From Pseudomonadota bacterium (GTDB taxonomy: Bacteria; Pseudomonadota; Alphaproteobacteria; Rhizobiales; Devosiaceae): a stretch of DNA of 64,000 bases. The notes under the pieces are model-generated. The model was given only the letters and a program-made list of their open reading frames with translations, was not told the origin of the DNA and ran no database searches. The number at the start of each line of letters is the position of its first letter. Positions within the stretch are counted from its first letter, which is position 1. The translations under genes and the position numbers were made by a program. The stretch lies in the NCBI GenBank assembly GCA_023388175.1, contig JAEWGT010000017.1:496001-560000 (forward strand). The letters are read 5' to 3'. Of this stretch, positions 1-7,709 are shown piece after piece.

Positions 1-2062
1 TCTCGATGCCTTCGCGCGCAATCTCGGCCTTACCGGCGACACCATCGCTGAAGCCTATGAGGACCCGGGCGAATGGCTGCTCAAGGAGTCAAAACTCCCT
101 GACAATGTTGATCCGGCCAATTCCGAACTGGCCGATCCAGAAGCCCGTGCCCGCATCGCAAAAGTATTCGAGCGCGGCCTTACCAATCCCACCGGCTATG
201 TGCTGCCCGTCCAGCGCTGGAACGCTGCCGCCTCCAGCCCCTGGCTCACCGAAAAGTGGAAGACCCGGCGCGGCAAGCTGTTCCTTGCGCCCGGCGACAG
301 TCCCGCAGGCTATCGCCTGCCGCTCAATTCGCTGAAACATCTAAAGGCGACGGCATATCCCCATATTGTGCCGCTCGATCCCTTCGCGCCGCGCGCGCCC
401 CTGCCCGATCCGGCCGAAATTCTCGCCCGCCGGCAAACCGGCCTCGAAACCGACCCGCGCGAACAGGCCACGGCCGGCTTCACCGCCGCCACCGAGCAGC
501 AGGACATTACCGAACAGGTCATCAGCGAAATCGAGGGCCAGGTGCGCACCGCCGTCACCGCCGAATTGCGCGATGACCGCCTCTGCGTCTTTCTGCCCCC
601 TGTCGAAAAGCTGGAGGACTTTCTCGAGCTGATTGCCGCCACCGAAGCGGCAGCCAGGGAAATCGGCCAGCCCATCCATCTCGAAGGCTATGCCCCGCCG
701 GCAGATCCGCGCCTCAACGTTATCCGCGTCGCGCCCGATCCCGGCGTGATCGAAGTCAATATCCACCCCGCGTCAGACTGGGACGATTGCGTCGCCACCA
801 CCAATGCGGTCTATGAAGAGGCGCGTCAGTGCCGGCTCGGCGCCGACAAATTTATGATAGACGGCAAGCATGTGGGCACTGGTGGCGGCAATCATGTCGT
901 CGTCGGTGGTGCGACGCCCGATGACAGCCCCTTCCTGCGCCGCCCGGACCTGCTCAAGTCACTGGTTCTCCATTGGCAGCGCCATCCGTCCATGAGCTAC
1001 CTGTTTTCGGGCCTCTTCATTGGTCCCACCAGCCAGGCCCCGCGCATGGACGAAGCGCGGCATGACTCTCTCTATGAACTCGAAATCGCCATGGCGCAGG
1101 TTCCGGCGCCCGGTGAGGGCGTGCCGCCCCTGCCCTGGCTGACCGACCGCCTGTTCCGCAACCTGCTCACCGATGTCACTGGCAACACCCACCGCTCAGA
1201 GATCTGCATCGACAAGCTGTTCTCTCCCGATGGTCCCACCGGCCGGCTCGGCCTTGTGGAATTTCGGGGCTTTGAAATGCCGCCCAATGCGCGCATGTCG
1301 CTGGCCCAGCAATTGCTGATCCGCGCGCTCATCGCCCGTTATTGGGACAGGCCTATCTCTGGCGATCTGGTCCGCTGGGGCACGAGCCTGCACGACCGCT
1401 TCATGCTTGGCACTTATGTCTGGCAGGATTTCCTCGGCATGCTCGACGGCCTGCGTGAGGACGGTTTCGATTTCGACCCCGCATGGTTTGCGGCCCAGCG
1501 CGAATTCCGCTTCCCCTTCTGCGGCGAAGTCAGCGTCGATGACATACGGCTCGAACTGCGTCAGGCTCTCGAACCCTGGCATGTCATGGGCGAGCAGGGC
1601 GCTATCGGCGGCACTGTGCGTTTCGTCGATTCCTCGGTCGAGCGCCTCGAAGTCACGCTCGAAACCTCCAATCCGGCCCGTTATGCCGTCACCTGCAACC
1701 AGCGCCCTGTTCCGCTCAAAGCCACCGGCACCAGCGGCGTCTCCGTCGCCGGCGTCCGTTTCAAGGCCTGGCAGCCCGCCTCGGGCATGCACCCGGCTCT
1801 GCCGGTCAATGCGCCGCTGGTTTTTGACATCTACGACACCTGGACCGGCCGCGCCATTGGCGGCTGCACCTATCATGTCGCCCATCCAGGCGGGCGCAAT
1901 TACGAAACCTTCCCGGTCAATGGCAACGAGGCCGAGGCCCGCCGCCTCGCCCGCTTCATACCCCACAACTACACGCCGGGCCCCTACACCCTTCGCCCCG
2001 AAAAGCCTGCGGACGAATTTCCGCTGACGCTTGACCTCAGGCGTCCGCCACGGTTCACGTAG
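1..2062 (+). CDS. DUF2126 putative amidoligase/transglutaminase-family protein (5' truncated)
   Basis: The frame is open from the first bases of the window, so the N-terminus is missing; about 686 codons to the TAG at 2060-2062 are visible. The sequence matches the C-terminal part of large (about 1100 aa) DUF2126 proteins, which carry an N-terminal transglutaminase-like domain and a putative amidoligase region. The segment GTGGGNHVVVGG (near 881-916) and the following R-P-x-L-L-K-S-L run are characteristic of this family. It lies 4 bases upstream of an ATP-grasp/alpha-E gene and then a transglutaminase gene, the set that comparative genomics has proposed to make or modify peptides through amide bonds. 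Substrate and product are unknown. A catalytic role is inferred from the family, not visible in individual residues. Confidence 0.85.
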   Translation, partial: LDAFARNLGLTGDTIAEAYEDPGEWLLKESKLPDNVDPANSELADPEARARIAKVFERGLTNPTGYVLPVQRWNAAASSPWLTEKWKTRRGKLFLAPGDSPAGYRLPLNSLKHLKATAYPHIVPLDPFAPRAPLPDPAEILARRQTGLETDPREQATAGFTAATEQQDITEQVISEIEGQVRTAVTAELRDDRLCVFLPPVEKLEDFLELIAATEAAAREIGQPIHLEGYAPPADPRLNVIRVAPDPGVIEVNIHPASDWDDCVATTNAVYEEARQCRLGADKFMIDGKHVGTGGGNHVVVGGATPDDSPFLRRPDLLKSLVLHWQRHPSMSYLFSGLFIGPTSQAPRMDEARHDSLYELEIAMAQVPAPGEGVPPLPWLTDRLFRNLLTDVTGNTHRSEICIDKLFSPDGPTGRLGLVEFRGFEMPPNARMSLAQQLLIRALIARYWDRPISGDLVRWGTSLHDRFMLGTYVWQDFLGMLDGLREDGFDFDPAWFAAQREFRFPFCGEVSVDDIRLELRQALEPWHVMGEQGAIGGTVRFVDSSVERLEVTLETSNPARYAVTCNQRPVPLKATGTSGVSVAGVRFKAWQPASGMHPALPVNAPLVFDIYDTWTGRAIGGCTYHVAHPGGRNYETFPVNGNEAEARRLARFIPHNYTPGPYTLRPEKPADEFPLTLDLRRPPRFT

Positions 2063-2066
2063 CATC

Positions 2067-4478
2067 ATGACTTCGCGGAATCAGGAAACCCGCGGCAAGC
2101 CCCCCGCAGGCCCCAGCATTATCGCTGACTACCGCCTGCTGCCTGGCGTGCCGGACGAAATGATCGACCCGTCCGGCACGATAAGGCCGGGCTGGGACAA
2201 GCTCATGTCCTCGTTCGATGCGCTCGGTCCCACCGAGCTGGCAGCCCGTTTCGAACGCGCCGATCAATATCTGCGCGATGCCGGTGTCTTCTACCGCAAA
2301 TATGACGGCGCCGAGGGCAAGGAGCGTGCCTGGCCGCTGGCCCATATTCCCCTGCTCATCGACGAGGCCGACTGGATCGCCATTTCCAGCGGCCTCAAGC
2401 AACGTGCCGACCTGCTCGAACAGGTTGTCGCCGACATTTATGGCGACAACAGGCTGGTGCAGGAAGGTCTGTTGCCACCCGAGCTGGTGGCTCAGAACGG
2501 CGAGTTTCTGCGCCCAATGGTGGGCATCCGCCCGGTCAATGGCCACTTCCTGCATTTCTGCGCCTTCGAACTGGGCCGTGGCCCGGATGGCGCATGGTGG
2601 GTGCTGGGCGACCGGACGCAGGCCCCCTCGGGCGCCGGTTTCGCGCTGGAAAACCGCGTCGCCACCACGCGGGCCCTGTCCGATGTTTATGCCGGGATGA
2701 ATATCAACCGGCTTGCCGGCTTCTTCCGCGATTTCCGCAATACGCTCTTCGCGCAGGCCAAGCGCGATGGCGGACGTGTTGGCATCCTGACCCCCGGCCA
2801 GCTCAACGAGACCTATTTCGAACACGCCTATATTGCCCGCTATCTTGGCCTGATGCTGCTGGAGGGCGAGGACCTGGTGGTCGAGGATGGCGAGGTCAAG
2901 GTGCGCACCGTCGCGGGCCTCAAGCCCGTCAGCGTGCTTTGGCGGCGCATGGATGCCAGCTTCGTCGATCCGCTCGAACTGCGCTATGACAGCCATATCG
3001 GCACGCCGGGCATGGTCGAAGCGCTGCGCAGCGGTTCGATTTCCATGATCAATGCGCTGGGCACCGGTATTCTGGAAACGCGGTCACTCGCCGCCTTCAT
3101 GCCGCGCCTGTGCAAGCATCTGCAAGGCACCGGCCTCGAATTGCCTGAAATCGCCACCTGGTGGTGCGGCCAGAGCGCCGAACGCGAATTCGTGCTCGAC
3201 AATTTCGACTCACTGATGATCGGGCCGGCCTTTTCGACGGCGCTGCCCTTTGACGATCTGCGTGGCACCGCTCTCGGCTCCAGCATGAGCGCCGAGCAGA
3301 AAGCCCAGCTCAAGGATCGCATCGCCCTCAACGGCAAGGATTATGTCGGACAGGAGCCGGTTCAGCTGTCCACCGCGCCGGTCTATGTCGAGGGCCGGCT
3401 CGAACCCCGTCCGGTCACGCTGCGCGTCTATGCGGCGCGCACCGAGGAGGGCTGGACCATCATGCCGGGCGGCTTTGCCCGCGTCGGCTCGACCAGCGAC
3501 ACCAGCGCTATCGCCATGCAGCGCGGCGGCCAGGCCGCAGACGTCTGGGTGCTCTCGTCCCGTCCGGTCGAACCGGTCTCCCTGCTGCCCCGGGAAGACC
3601 ACAAGCTGGTGCGCAACCCGCCGGGCAGCCTGCCCAGCCGCGCCGCCGACAATCTGATCTGGCTCGGGCGCTATGCCGAGCGCTGCGAAGCCACAATCCG
3701 CATCCTGCGCGCCTATAATGCCCGGCTGGCCGAGCTTTCAAAACCCGACCTGCCGATCCTCACCCATTGCGCGGAATTCCTTGAAACCATTGACGTCGAT
3801 GCCACCGAAGCCATGCCGCAAGGTCTTCTGGCCTCCATCGACAGCGCCGTGCATAGCGCCGGGCAGATCCGAGATCGATTCTCGCCCGATGGCTGGCTGG
3901 CGCTCAACGACCTGCAGAAGACCGCGCGGCGTTTCGCCAGCCGCATCGGCCCGGGCGATGACTCAACCCGCGCCATGACCGTGCTGCTGCGCAAGCTTGC
4001 AGGTTTCTCCGGTCTCGTGCATGAAAACATGTATCGCTTTGCCGGCTGGCGCTTTCTTGAGCTTGGCCGTCGCCTCGAACGCGCCGCCCAGATCGCCCGC
4101 GTCACCGGTTGGCTCACTGCCGCCGACGCCCCTGACGGCGCTCTGGAAATGTTGCTCGAAATCGGCGACAGCGTCATGTCGCATCGCCGCCGCTATTCAG
4201 TGAGCGCCGGGCCGCAAAGCGCCATCGATCTGCTGGTGCTCGATCAGCTCAACCCGCGCTCTGTCCTGTTCCAGCTCGCAGAATTGCGGACCCAGTTGGA
4301 GACTCTGCCAGGCGGCATTGAGGATGGCCAGCTGTCGCCGGTCGCCAAGGCGGCCTTGCAATTGCATACCGACCTGGTGATCGCCGAGCCCCGCGACATG
4401 ACGCCGGAACGGTTGGAAACGCTCGCCAACGACATTGCCATGCTGGCCAGTCTCATCGCCACGGCCTATTTCACCTGA
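2067..4478 (+). CDS. Circularly permuted ATP-grasp type 2 / alpha-E domain fusion protein
   Basis: An 803-aa protein. The N-terminal about 480 residues match the circularly permuted ATP-grasp (DUF404/DUF407) family: MVGIRPVNGHFLHFCAFELG, GVFYRKYDG and the ILTPGQLNETYFEHAYIARYLG segment are typical. The C-terminal about 300 residues form an all-helical alpha-E (DUF403) domain starting near PSRAADNLIWLGRYAERCEA. The fusion is common in proteobacteria. The ATG at 2067 is chosen over an upstream in-frame start at 2031, because the latter lies inside the previous gene and adds residues without family character. It follows the DUF2126 gene by 4 bases and precedes the transglutaminase by 4, so translation is probably coupled. 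ATP-grasp enzymes ligate carboxylates to amines; the actual peptide product is not known. Confidence 0.9.
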   Translation: MTSRNQETRGKPPAGPSIIADYRLLPGVPDEMIDPSGTIRPGWDKLMSSFDALGPTELAARFERADQYLRDAGVFYRKYDGAEGKERAWPLAHIPLLIDEADWIAISSGLKQRADLLEQVVADIYGDNRLVQEGLLPPELVAQNGEFLRPMVGIRPVNGHFLHFCAFELGRGPDGAWWVLGDRTQAPSGAGFALENRVATTRALSDVYAGMNINRLAGFFRDFRNTLFAQAKRDGGRVGILTPGQLNETYFEHAYIARYLGLMLLEGEDLVVEDGEVKVRTVAGLKPVSVLWRRMDASFVDPLELRYDSHIGTPGMVEALRSGSISMINALGTGILETRSLAAFMPRLCKHLQGTGLELPEIATWWCGQSAEREFVLDNFDSLMIGPAFSTALPFDDLRGTALGSSMSAEQKAQLKDRIALNGKDYVGQEPVQLSTAPVYVEGRLEPRPVTLRVYAARTEEGWTIMPGGFARVGSTSDTSAIAMQRGGQAADVWVLSSRPVEPVSLLPREDHKLVRNPPGSLPSRAADNLIWLGRYAERCEATIRILRAYNARLAELSKPDLPILTHCAEFLETIDVDATEAMPQGLLASIDSAVHSAGQIRDRFSPDGWLALNDLQKTARRFASRIGPGDDSTRAMTVLLRKLAGFSGLVHENMYRFAGWRFLELGRRLERAAQIARVTGWLTAADAPDGALEMLLEIGDSVMSHRRRYSVSAGPQSAIDLLVLDQLNPRSVLFQLAELRTQLETLPGGIEDGQLSPVAKAALQLHTDLVIAEPRDMTPERLETLANDIAMLASLIATAYFT

Positions 4479-4482
4479 TCTC

Positions 4483-5361
4483 ATGCTCTACGATGTCCGC
4501 CTCACGCTCGAATATGACTATGACGCTCCGGTGCATGGAGGGTCTCACCATATTCGCGTGGCCCCGGCCAATGTCCGCAATGTGCAACGGGTCGTCGCGT
4601 CCTCTCTATCGTTCACGCCGCGGCCGCATCGCCAAAGCGGCTTCATCGATTTCTTCGGCAATGCGGTGACGGCGATCACCTTTGTCGAGCCGCATGACCA
4701 GCTCGAAATCCGCCTCACGGCCCGCGTGCAGGTCGAGGATTTGACGCCACCGGCCGATCTGTCGCCATCGCTCGAACATCTGGCGCTGGAGATTGGCCGC
4801 TACTGGTCGGTCGAACCCAATAGCCCGCAGCATTTCCTGGCCGCCTCGCCCCGCGCTCAACTGGTTCCAGCCATCACCGATTATGTCGGTGAAGTTACCG
4901 CGAACAGGCAGTCCGTGCTGTCAATCGCCACCGCGCTCTGCATGGCCATTCACCGCGACTTTGAGTACGACCCCAAGGCAACCGATGTCGAAACCCGTCC
5001 CGCCGAAGCCTTCGCCTTGCGCAAGGGCGTCTGCCAGGACTTCGCCCATGTCATGATCGCGGGCCTGCGCGGCATCGGCATTCCCGCAGGATATGTGTCG
5101 GGCTTTCTTCGCACCAACCCGCCACCCGATAAACAGCGCCTCGAGGGCGCAGACGCCATGCACGCCTGGGTTCGCGCATGGTGCGGCCAGCATCTGGGCT
5201 GGGTCGAATTCGATCCCACCAATGCGATGATTGCCGGCACTGACCACATCTCCATCGCCTATGGCCGCGACTATGCGGATGTGTCCCCGATCGTGGGCGT
5301 GCTGCGCACGCATGGTTCGCACGAGACGCGGCAGTCAGTGGATGTGCTGCGCGTCGAGTAG
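4483..5361 (+). CDS. Transglutaminase-like family protein
   Basis: A 292-aa protein with an N-terminal beta-rich region (bacterial transglutaminase-like N domain, about residues 1-85) and a transglutaminase-like cysteine protease core. The catalytic triad is visible: Cys184 in RKGVCQDFAH, His227 in DAMHAWVRAW and Asp244 in WVEFDPTN. The ATG at 4483 gives the usual family start MLYDVRLTLEYDYD; an in-frame start at 4435 would overlap the preceding gene. It is the third gene of the amidoligase-type operon. In other genomes a proteasome-like Anbu peptidase often follows; it is not here. It probably hydrolyses or forms amide bonds in the product of the two upstream genes, which is inference. Confidence 0.9.
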   Translation: MLYDVRLTLEYDYDAPVHGGSHHIRVAPANVRNVQRVVASSLSFTPRPHRQSGFIDFFGNAVTAITFVEPHDQLEIRLTARVQVEDLTPPADLSPSLEHLALEIGRYWSVEPNSPQHFLAASPRAQLVPAITDYVGEVTANRQSVLSIATALCMAIHRDFEYDPKATDVETRPAEAFALRKGVCQDFAHVMIAGLRGIGIPAGYVSGFLRTNPPPDKQRLEGADAMHAWVRAWCGQHLGWVEFDPTNAMIAGTDHISIAYGRDYADVSPIVGVLRTHGSHETRQSVDVLRVE

Positions 5362-5377
5362 AACGGCGCAGCGATAC

Positions 5378-5403
5378 GGAACCAAAATCCTCGTCTCTCC
5401 GTT
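5378..5403 (+). promoter_or_regulatory. Candidate EcfG-type stress promoter (GGAAC-N17-CGTT)
   Basis: GGAAC at 5378-5382 and CGTT at 5400-5403 with a 17-base spacer, an exact match to the alphaproteobacterial general-stress sigma factor consensus. It lies in the intergenic region about 45 bases before the small membrane protein at 5447. The EcfG/NepR/PhyR genes are 5 kb downstream. Confidence 0.75.
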
Positions 5404-5446
5404 CTTCTGCCACGCAGCCAAACGGCTAGTGCCGCAGGAGACGGAA

Positions 5447-5614
5447 ATGAACCAGTTCCAGATCAGAACCCTTGAAGATGCAGGTCGCTCCACCGCCGTG
5501 TGGGCATCGGATAGTTTCGATCATCAGCCCCGCTTCGCCGAGGTCGCCATGGCGCTTCTGCCGGCAACGCTGATTCTGGTCGCCGCCACCGCACTGCTCG
5601 TCGCGCTGCTCTAG
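5447..5614 (+). CDS. Small single-span membrane protein, hypothetical
   Basis: A 55-aa protein that starts MNQFQIRTLEDAGRS. The N-terminal about 30 residues are polar and the C-terminus is one hydrophobic segment (about residues 33-55, ALLPATLILVAATALLVALL). The ATG at 5447 has a good ribosome binding site (caggag, 6-7 bases upstream), which favours it over the longer upstream reading frame that overlaps the transglutaminase gene. It sits just downstream of an exact EcfG-type promoter and 41 bases before a DUF3309 gene, so the pair is probably a stress-induced envelope operon. I recognise no family. Confidence 0.65.
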   Translation: MNQFQIRTLEDAGRSTAVWASDSFDHQPRFAEVAMALLPATLILVAATALLVALL

Positions 5615-5655
5615 GACCGCCATTCAGGCAGGTCATTGCGTTATAGGAGGGTTTC

Positions 5656-5814
5656 ATGACGCTCGGCACAATTCTCATCATCATTCTTATTCTTCTCCTA
5701 ATCGGTGCTCTGCCGAACTGGGGATACTCCCGCGGCTTCGGCTACTTCCCGTCAGGTATTCTCGGCGTGGTGCTGGTCGTGGTGCTGATCCTGGTACTGA
5801 TGGGACGCATTTAG
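5656..5814 (+). CDS. DUF3309 family small membrane protein
   Basis: A 52-aa protein beginning MTLGTILIIILILLLIGALP followed by NWGYSRGFGYFPSGILGVVL and a second hydrophobic stretch ending LMGRI. The two hydrophobic spans around a central W-x-YSRGxGYxPSG motif are the DUF3309 signature. A strong ribosome binding site (taggagg) lies 7 bases before the ATG. The gene follows the small protein at 5447 and is closed by a strong terminator at 5896. Function is unknown; the family is often part of alphaproteobacterial stress regulons, and its position after an EcfG-type promoter agrees. Confidence 0.85.
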   Translation: MTLGTILIIILILLLIGALPNWGYSRGFGYFPSGILGVVLVVVLILVLMGRI

Positions 5815-5895
5815 CCACTCCAGCCTCAGTTCTGCGCCTGTCCATACAGCGCGTCTTTTGCGGATGCGAGCCTCGCCCCCGCTTCATCCGCTAAC

Positions 5896-5933
5896 CGCGT
5901 CCCGGCAAGCGCAAGTTTGCCGGGACGCGTTTT
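5896..5933 (+). terminator. Rho-independent terminator after the DUF3309 gene
   Basis: A perfect 13-bp stem, 5896-5908 pairing with 5917-5929, with an 8-base loop and followed by TTTT. It separates the small membrane protein operon from the DUF883 operon. Confidence 0.85.
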
Positions 5934-5943
5934 AAACAATCTT

Positions 5944-5968
5944 GGAACCAGCCTCCCGCTGGAGCATT
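5944..5968 (+). promoter_or_regulatory. Candidate EcfG-type promoter variant (GGAAC-N16-CATT)
   Basis: GGAAC at 5944-5948 and CATT at 5965-5968, spacer 16 bases. The -35 is exact and the -10 has one mismatch to CGTT. It lies between a terminator and the DUF883 gene start at 5997, which leaves only about 28 bases from -10 to ATG. Confidence 0.5.
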
Positions 5969-5996
5969 TCTCCCCTAGCAAGAAGGAGCTTCATTC

Positions 5997-6356
5997 ATGG
6001 CTACTACCGACACGGCCGCCGCAGCCCGCAAGGCTTCCACCGCAGCGAAAAGCGCTATCGCGACCACCCGCGAAGAGGAACTTGAAGCGCAGGTTGCCCA
6101 GCTTCAGGACGATCTCAAGTCCATCACCGAAACGCTCACCAAGCTGAGCGGTGAAAAGTTCGATGAAGCCAAGGCTGTGGCCAGAACCGAACTGAAGCAC
6201 CTCAAGCGCAAGGGCGAGGATGTCCTCAGCGAAGCGCAGGACCAGGCCGAACAGGTTGAAAAGCAGCTGAAAGATACGATCCGCGAAAAGCCGCTGACCG
6301 CTGTGGCGACTGCCGCAGGCATCGGTTTCGTACTCGCCCTGCTCACCCGGCACTGA
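5997..6356 (+). CDS. DUF883 family (ElaB/YqjD-like) membrane-anchored protein
   Basis: A 119-aa protein with an Ala/Lys-rich N-terminus, a long amphipathic coiled coil (about residues 26-90, starting REEELEAQVAQLQDDLKS) and a C-terminal membrane anchor ending TAAGIGFVLALLTRH. The REKPLTAVATAAGIGF motif before the anchor is the DUF883/ElaB/YqjD hallmark; E. coli YqjD binds ribosomes in stationary phase. A ribosome binding site (aaggag) precedes the ATG. The next gene, 2 bases downstream, encodes a YqjE-like membrane protein, matching the yqjD-yqjE pairing. Its promoter region carries an EcfG-like site, so stress induction is likely. Confidence 0.85.
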   Translation: MATTDTAAAARKASTAAKSAIATTREEELEAQVAQLQDDLKSITETLTKLSGEKFDEAKAVARTELKHLKRKGEDVLSEAQDQAEQVEKQLKDTIREKPLTAVATAAGIGFVLALLTRH

Positions 6357-6358
6357 TC

Positions 6359-6790
6359 ATGGGGCTGATTGCGCCACTGGCGGCTCTTTTTGGCCTTGAA
6401 CTGGAAGACGTCGCGGCCCGCGCCCGGGCTGCGGCAATCCTTTATGGATTGATGGCGCTTTTCCTTCTGGCCGCCGCCATATTTTTGACCGTTGCCGCCT
6501 ATCTGGCACTGGCTGATCTTTTCAGCCCTGTCATTGCCGCGCTGATCCTGAGCGGGGGGTTTCTGCTTCTGGCACTTGCCCTCTATCTCGGTACGCTTAT
6601 TGGCAAGGGGCAGAAGAAACGCCAGTTGGTGGAACGCAGAAGGTCAAGCGAATCCAGCGCCTTCCTCACTACTGCCGCTCTCACCGCACTGCCGGTTTTC
6701 CTAAAGTCGCCTCTGGTGGTGAAGCTAGGCCTGCCTGCGGCAGCCATCGCCGCCATTGCACTTTTGCGCGAAAATCACGGCGAAGACTAA
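6359..6790 (+). CDS. Phage-holin-superfamily / YqjE-like integral membrane protein
   Basis: A 143-aa protein with two adjacent transmembrane segments at about residues 26-50 and 56-82 (LMALFLLAAAIFLTVAAYLA; IAALILSGGFLLLALALYLG), a basic linker (GKGQKKRQLVERRR) and a third hydrophobic region near residues 115-135. The arrangement matches the actinobacterial holin III / YqjE superfamily. It is immediately downstream of the DUF883 gene (2-base gap), as yqjE follows yqjD. It is probably an inner-membrane partner of that protein; no lysis function is implied. It faces the lipid kinase gene convergently, 9 bases away. Confidence 0.7.
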   Translation: MGLIAPLAALFGLELEDVAARARAAAILYGLMALFLLAAAIFLTVAAYLALADLFSPVIAALILSGGFLLLALALYLGTLIGKGQKKRQLVERRRSSESSAFLTTAALTALPVFLKSPLVVKLGLPAAAIAAIALLRENHGED

Positions 6791-6799
6791 CCTGCCAGG

Positions 6800-7708
6800 T
6801 CAGGCGGTATCACCGCCTGGCCGCACCACTGCCATTGCGCCGGGATGAATCTTCAGCGTCACGCTGGAGTCGAGCGCAATAAGCTCCCCATCCACCACCG
6901 CATGATTACTGCGCTTGCGCTTGGGAAAGCGCAGCACAAGCTCGGGCACTTCCGCTTCACTCACCAGGTCATTGTCCCGCCAGCGCCCGGTGAACACATC
7001 GACGCCGAGCGCAAACAGGTCCCGGCTTGTCGTGCCCGCCGCCACATAGACGCCCAAAAGACCGCTATCGAGCCGCGCCGCTACCGGAATGGGTCCGTCG
7101 CCCAGCGGATTGTTGGAAACGGCAATGCCCGACACCGTCTGGGTTTTCACGCCATCGGGCCCCACTAGCTCCACCTCGAAACGCGGTGGGTCTATGGCGG
7201 CCGCGATGATCGCCTTGAGATTGGCGAGCATCTTGCCCACCCGGTCCCGATAGGTCATCTCGTTGCGCAGCTTGACCAGCCTGGCATGAATGCCAACCCC
7301 GAACTGATGCACGAATGGCCGCCCATTGGCGGTGGCAATGTCGATATTCTCGATCCTGCCGCGGGCAATTGCAAGCAGCGCAGCCTCCAGGTCGAGCGGC
7401 ATATGCAGGGCGCGGGCGAACAGATTCATCGTGCCGGCAGGCAGGACCGCCAAAGGCTTGCCGCTGGCATAGGCGGCGGCGGCAGCAGCCGAAATCGTGC
7501 CGTCACCCCCTCCGGCCAGCATCACATCCACCTCGGGATCGCCCGAAGCATCCTTCAACGCCGCCTCGACCGCATCGCCCCCAATCACCCGGCAATCGAG
7601 TTGATGGCCCTCGGCCTCGAAAAGCGCTCGCGCATGGCTTGAAAACGCATCGAGGTCCATGGAACGGAGCGTGCCGCCGTCCTTGTTCAGAATTGCCCGG
7701 AACAGCAT
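6800..7708 (-). CDS. Diacylglycerol/lipid kinase family protein
   Basis: A 302-aa protein of the diacylglycerol kinase catalytic (YegS-like) family. The nucleotide-binding motif GGGDGT is seen near residues 65-70, followed by the LAVLPAGTMNLFARAL segment in which GT-N-x-A-R is conserved. Such enzymes phosphorylate diacylglycerol or related lipids at the inner membrane face. The ATG at 7708 (MLFRAILNKDGG) is chosen because a longer reading frame to 7810 overlaps the histidine kinase gene and lacks family similarity. It begins 1 base after the histidine kinase stop codon, so it is the last gene of a crp-like/kinase/lipid-kinase operon that may be under EcfG control from 9896-9920. Confidence 0.88.
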   Translation of the reverse strand: MLFRAILNKDGGTLRSMDLDAFSSHARALFEAEGHQLDCRVIGGDAVEAALKDASGDPEVDVMLAGGGDGTISAAAAAAYASGKPLAVLPAGTMNLFARALHMPLDLEAALLAIARGRIENIDIATANGRPFVHQFGVGIHARLVKLRNEMTYRDRVGKMLANLKAIIAAAIDPPRFEVELVGPDGVKTQTVSGIAVSNNPLGDGPIPVAARLDSGLLGVYVAAGTTSRDLFALGVDVFTGRWRDNDLVSEAEVPELVLRFPKRKRSNHAVVDGELIALDSSVTLKIHPGAMAVVRPGGDTA

Positions 7709-7709
7709 G

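Noticed and set aside
6801..6819. Terminator between the holin-like gene and the lipid kinase gene
   Set aside because: An 8-bp hairpin exists but it lies inside the lipid kinase coding end and has no T-run.
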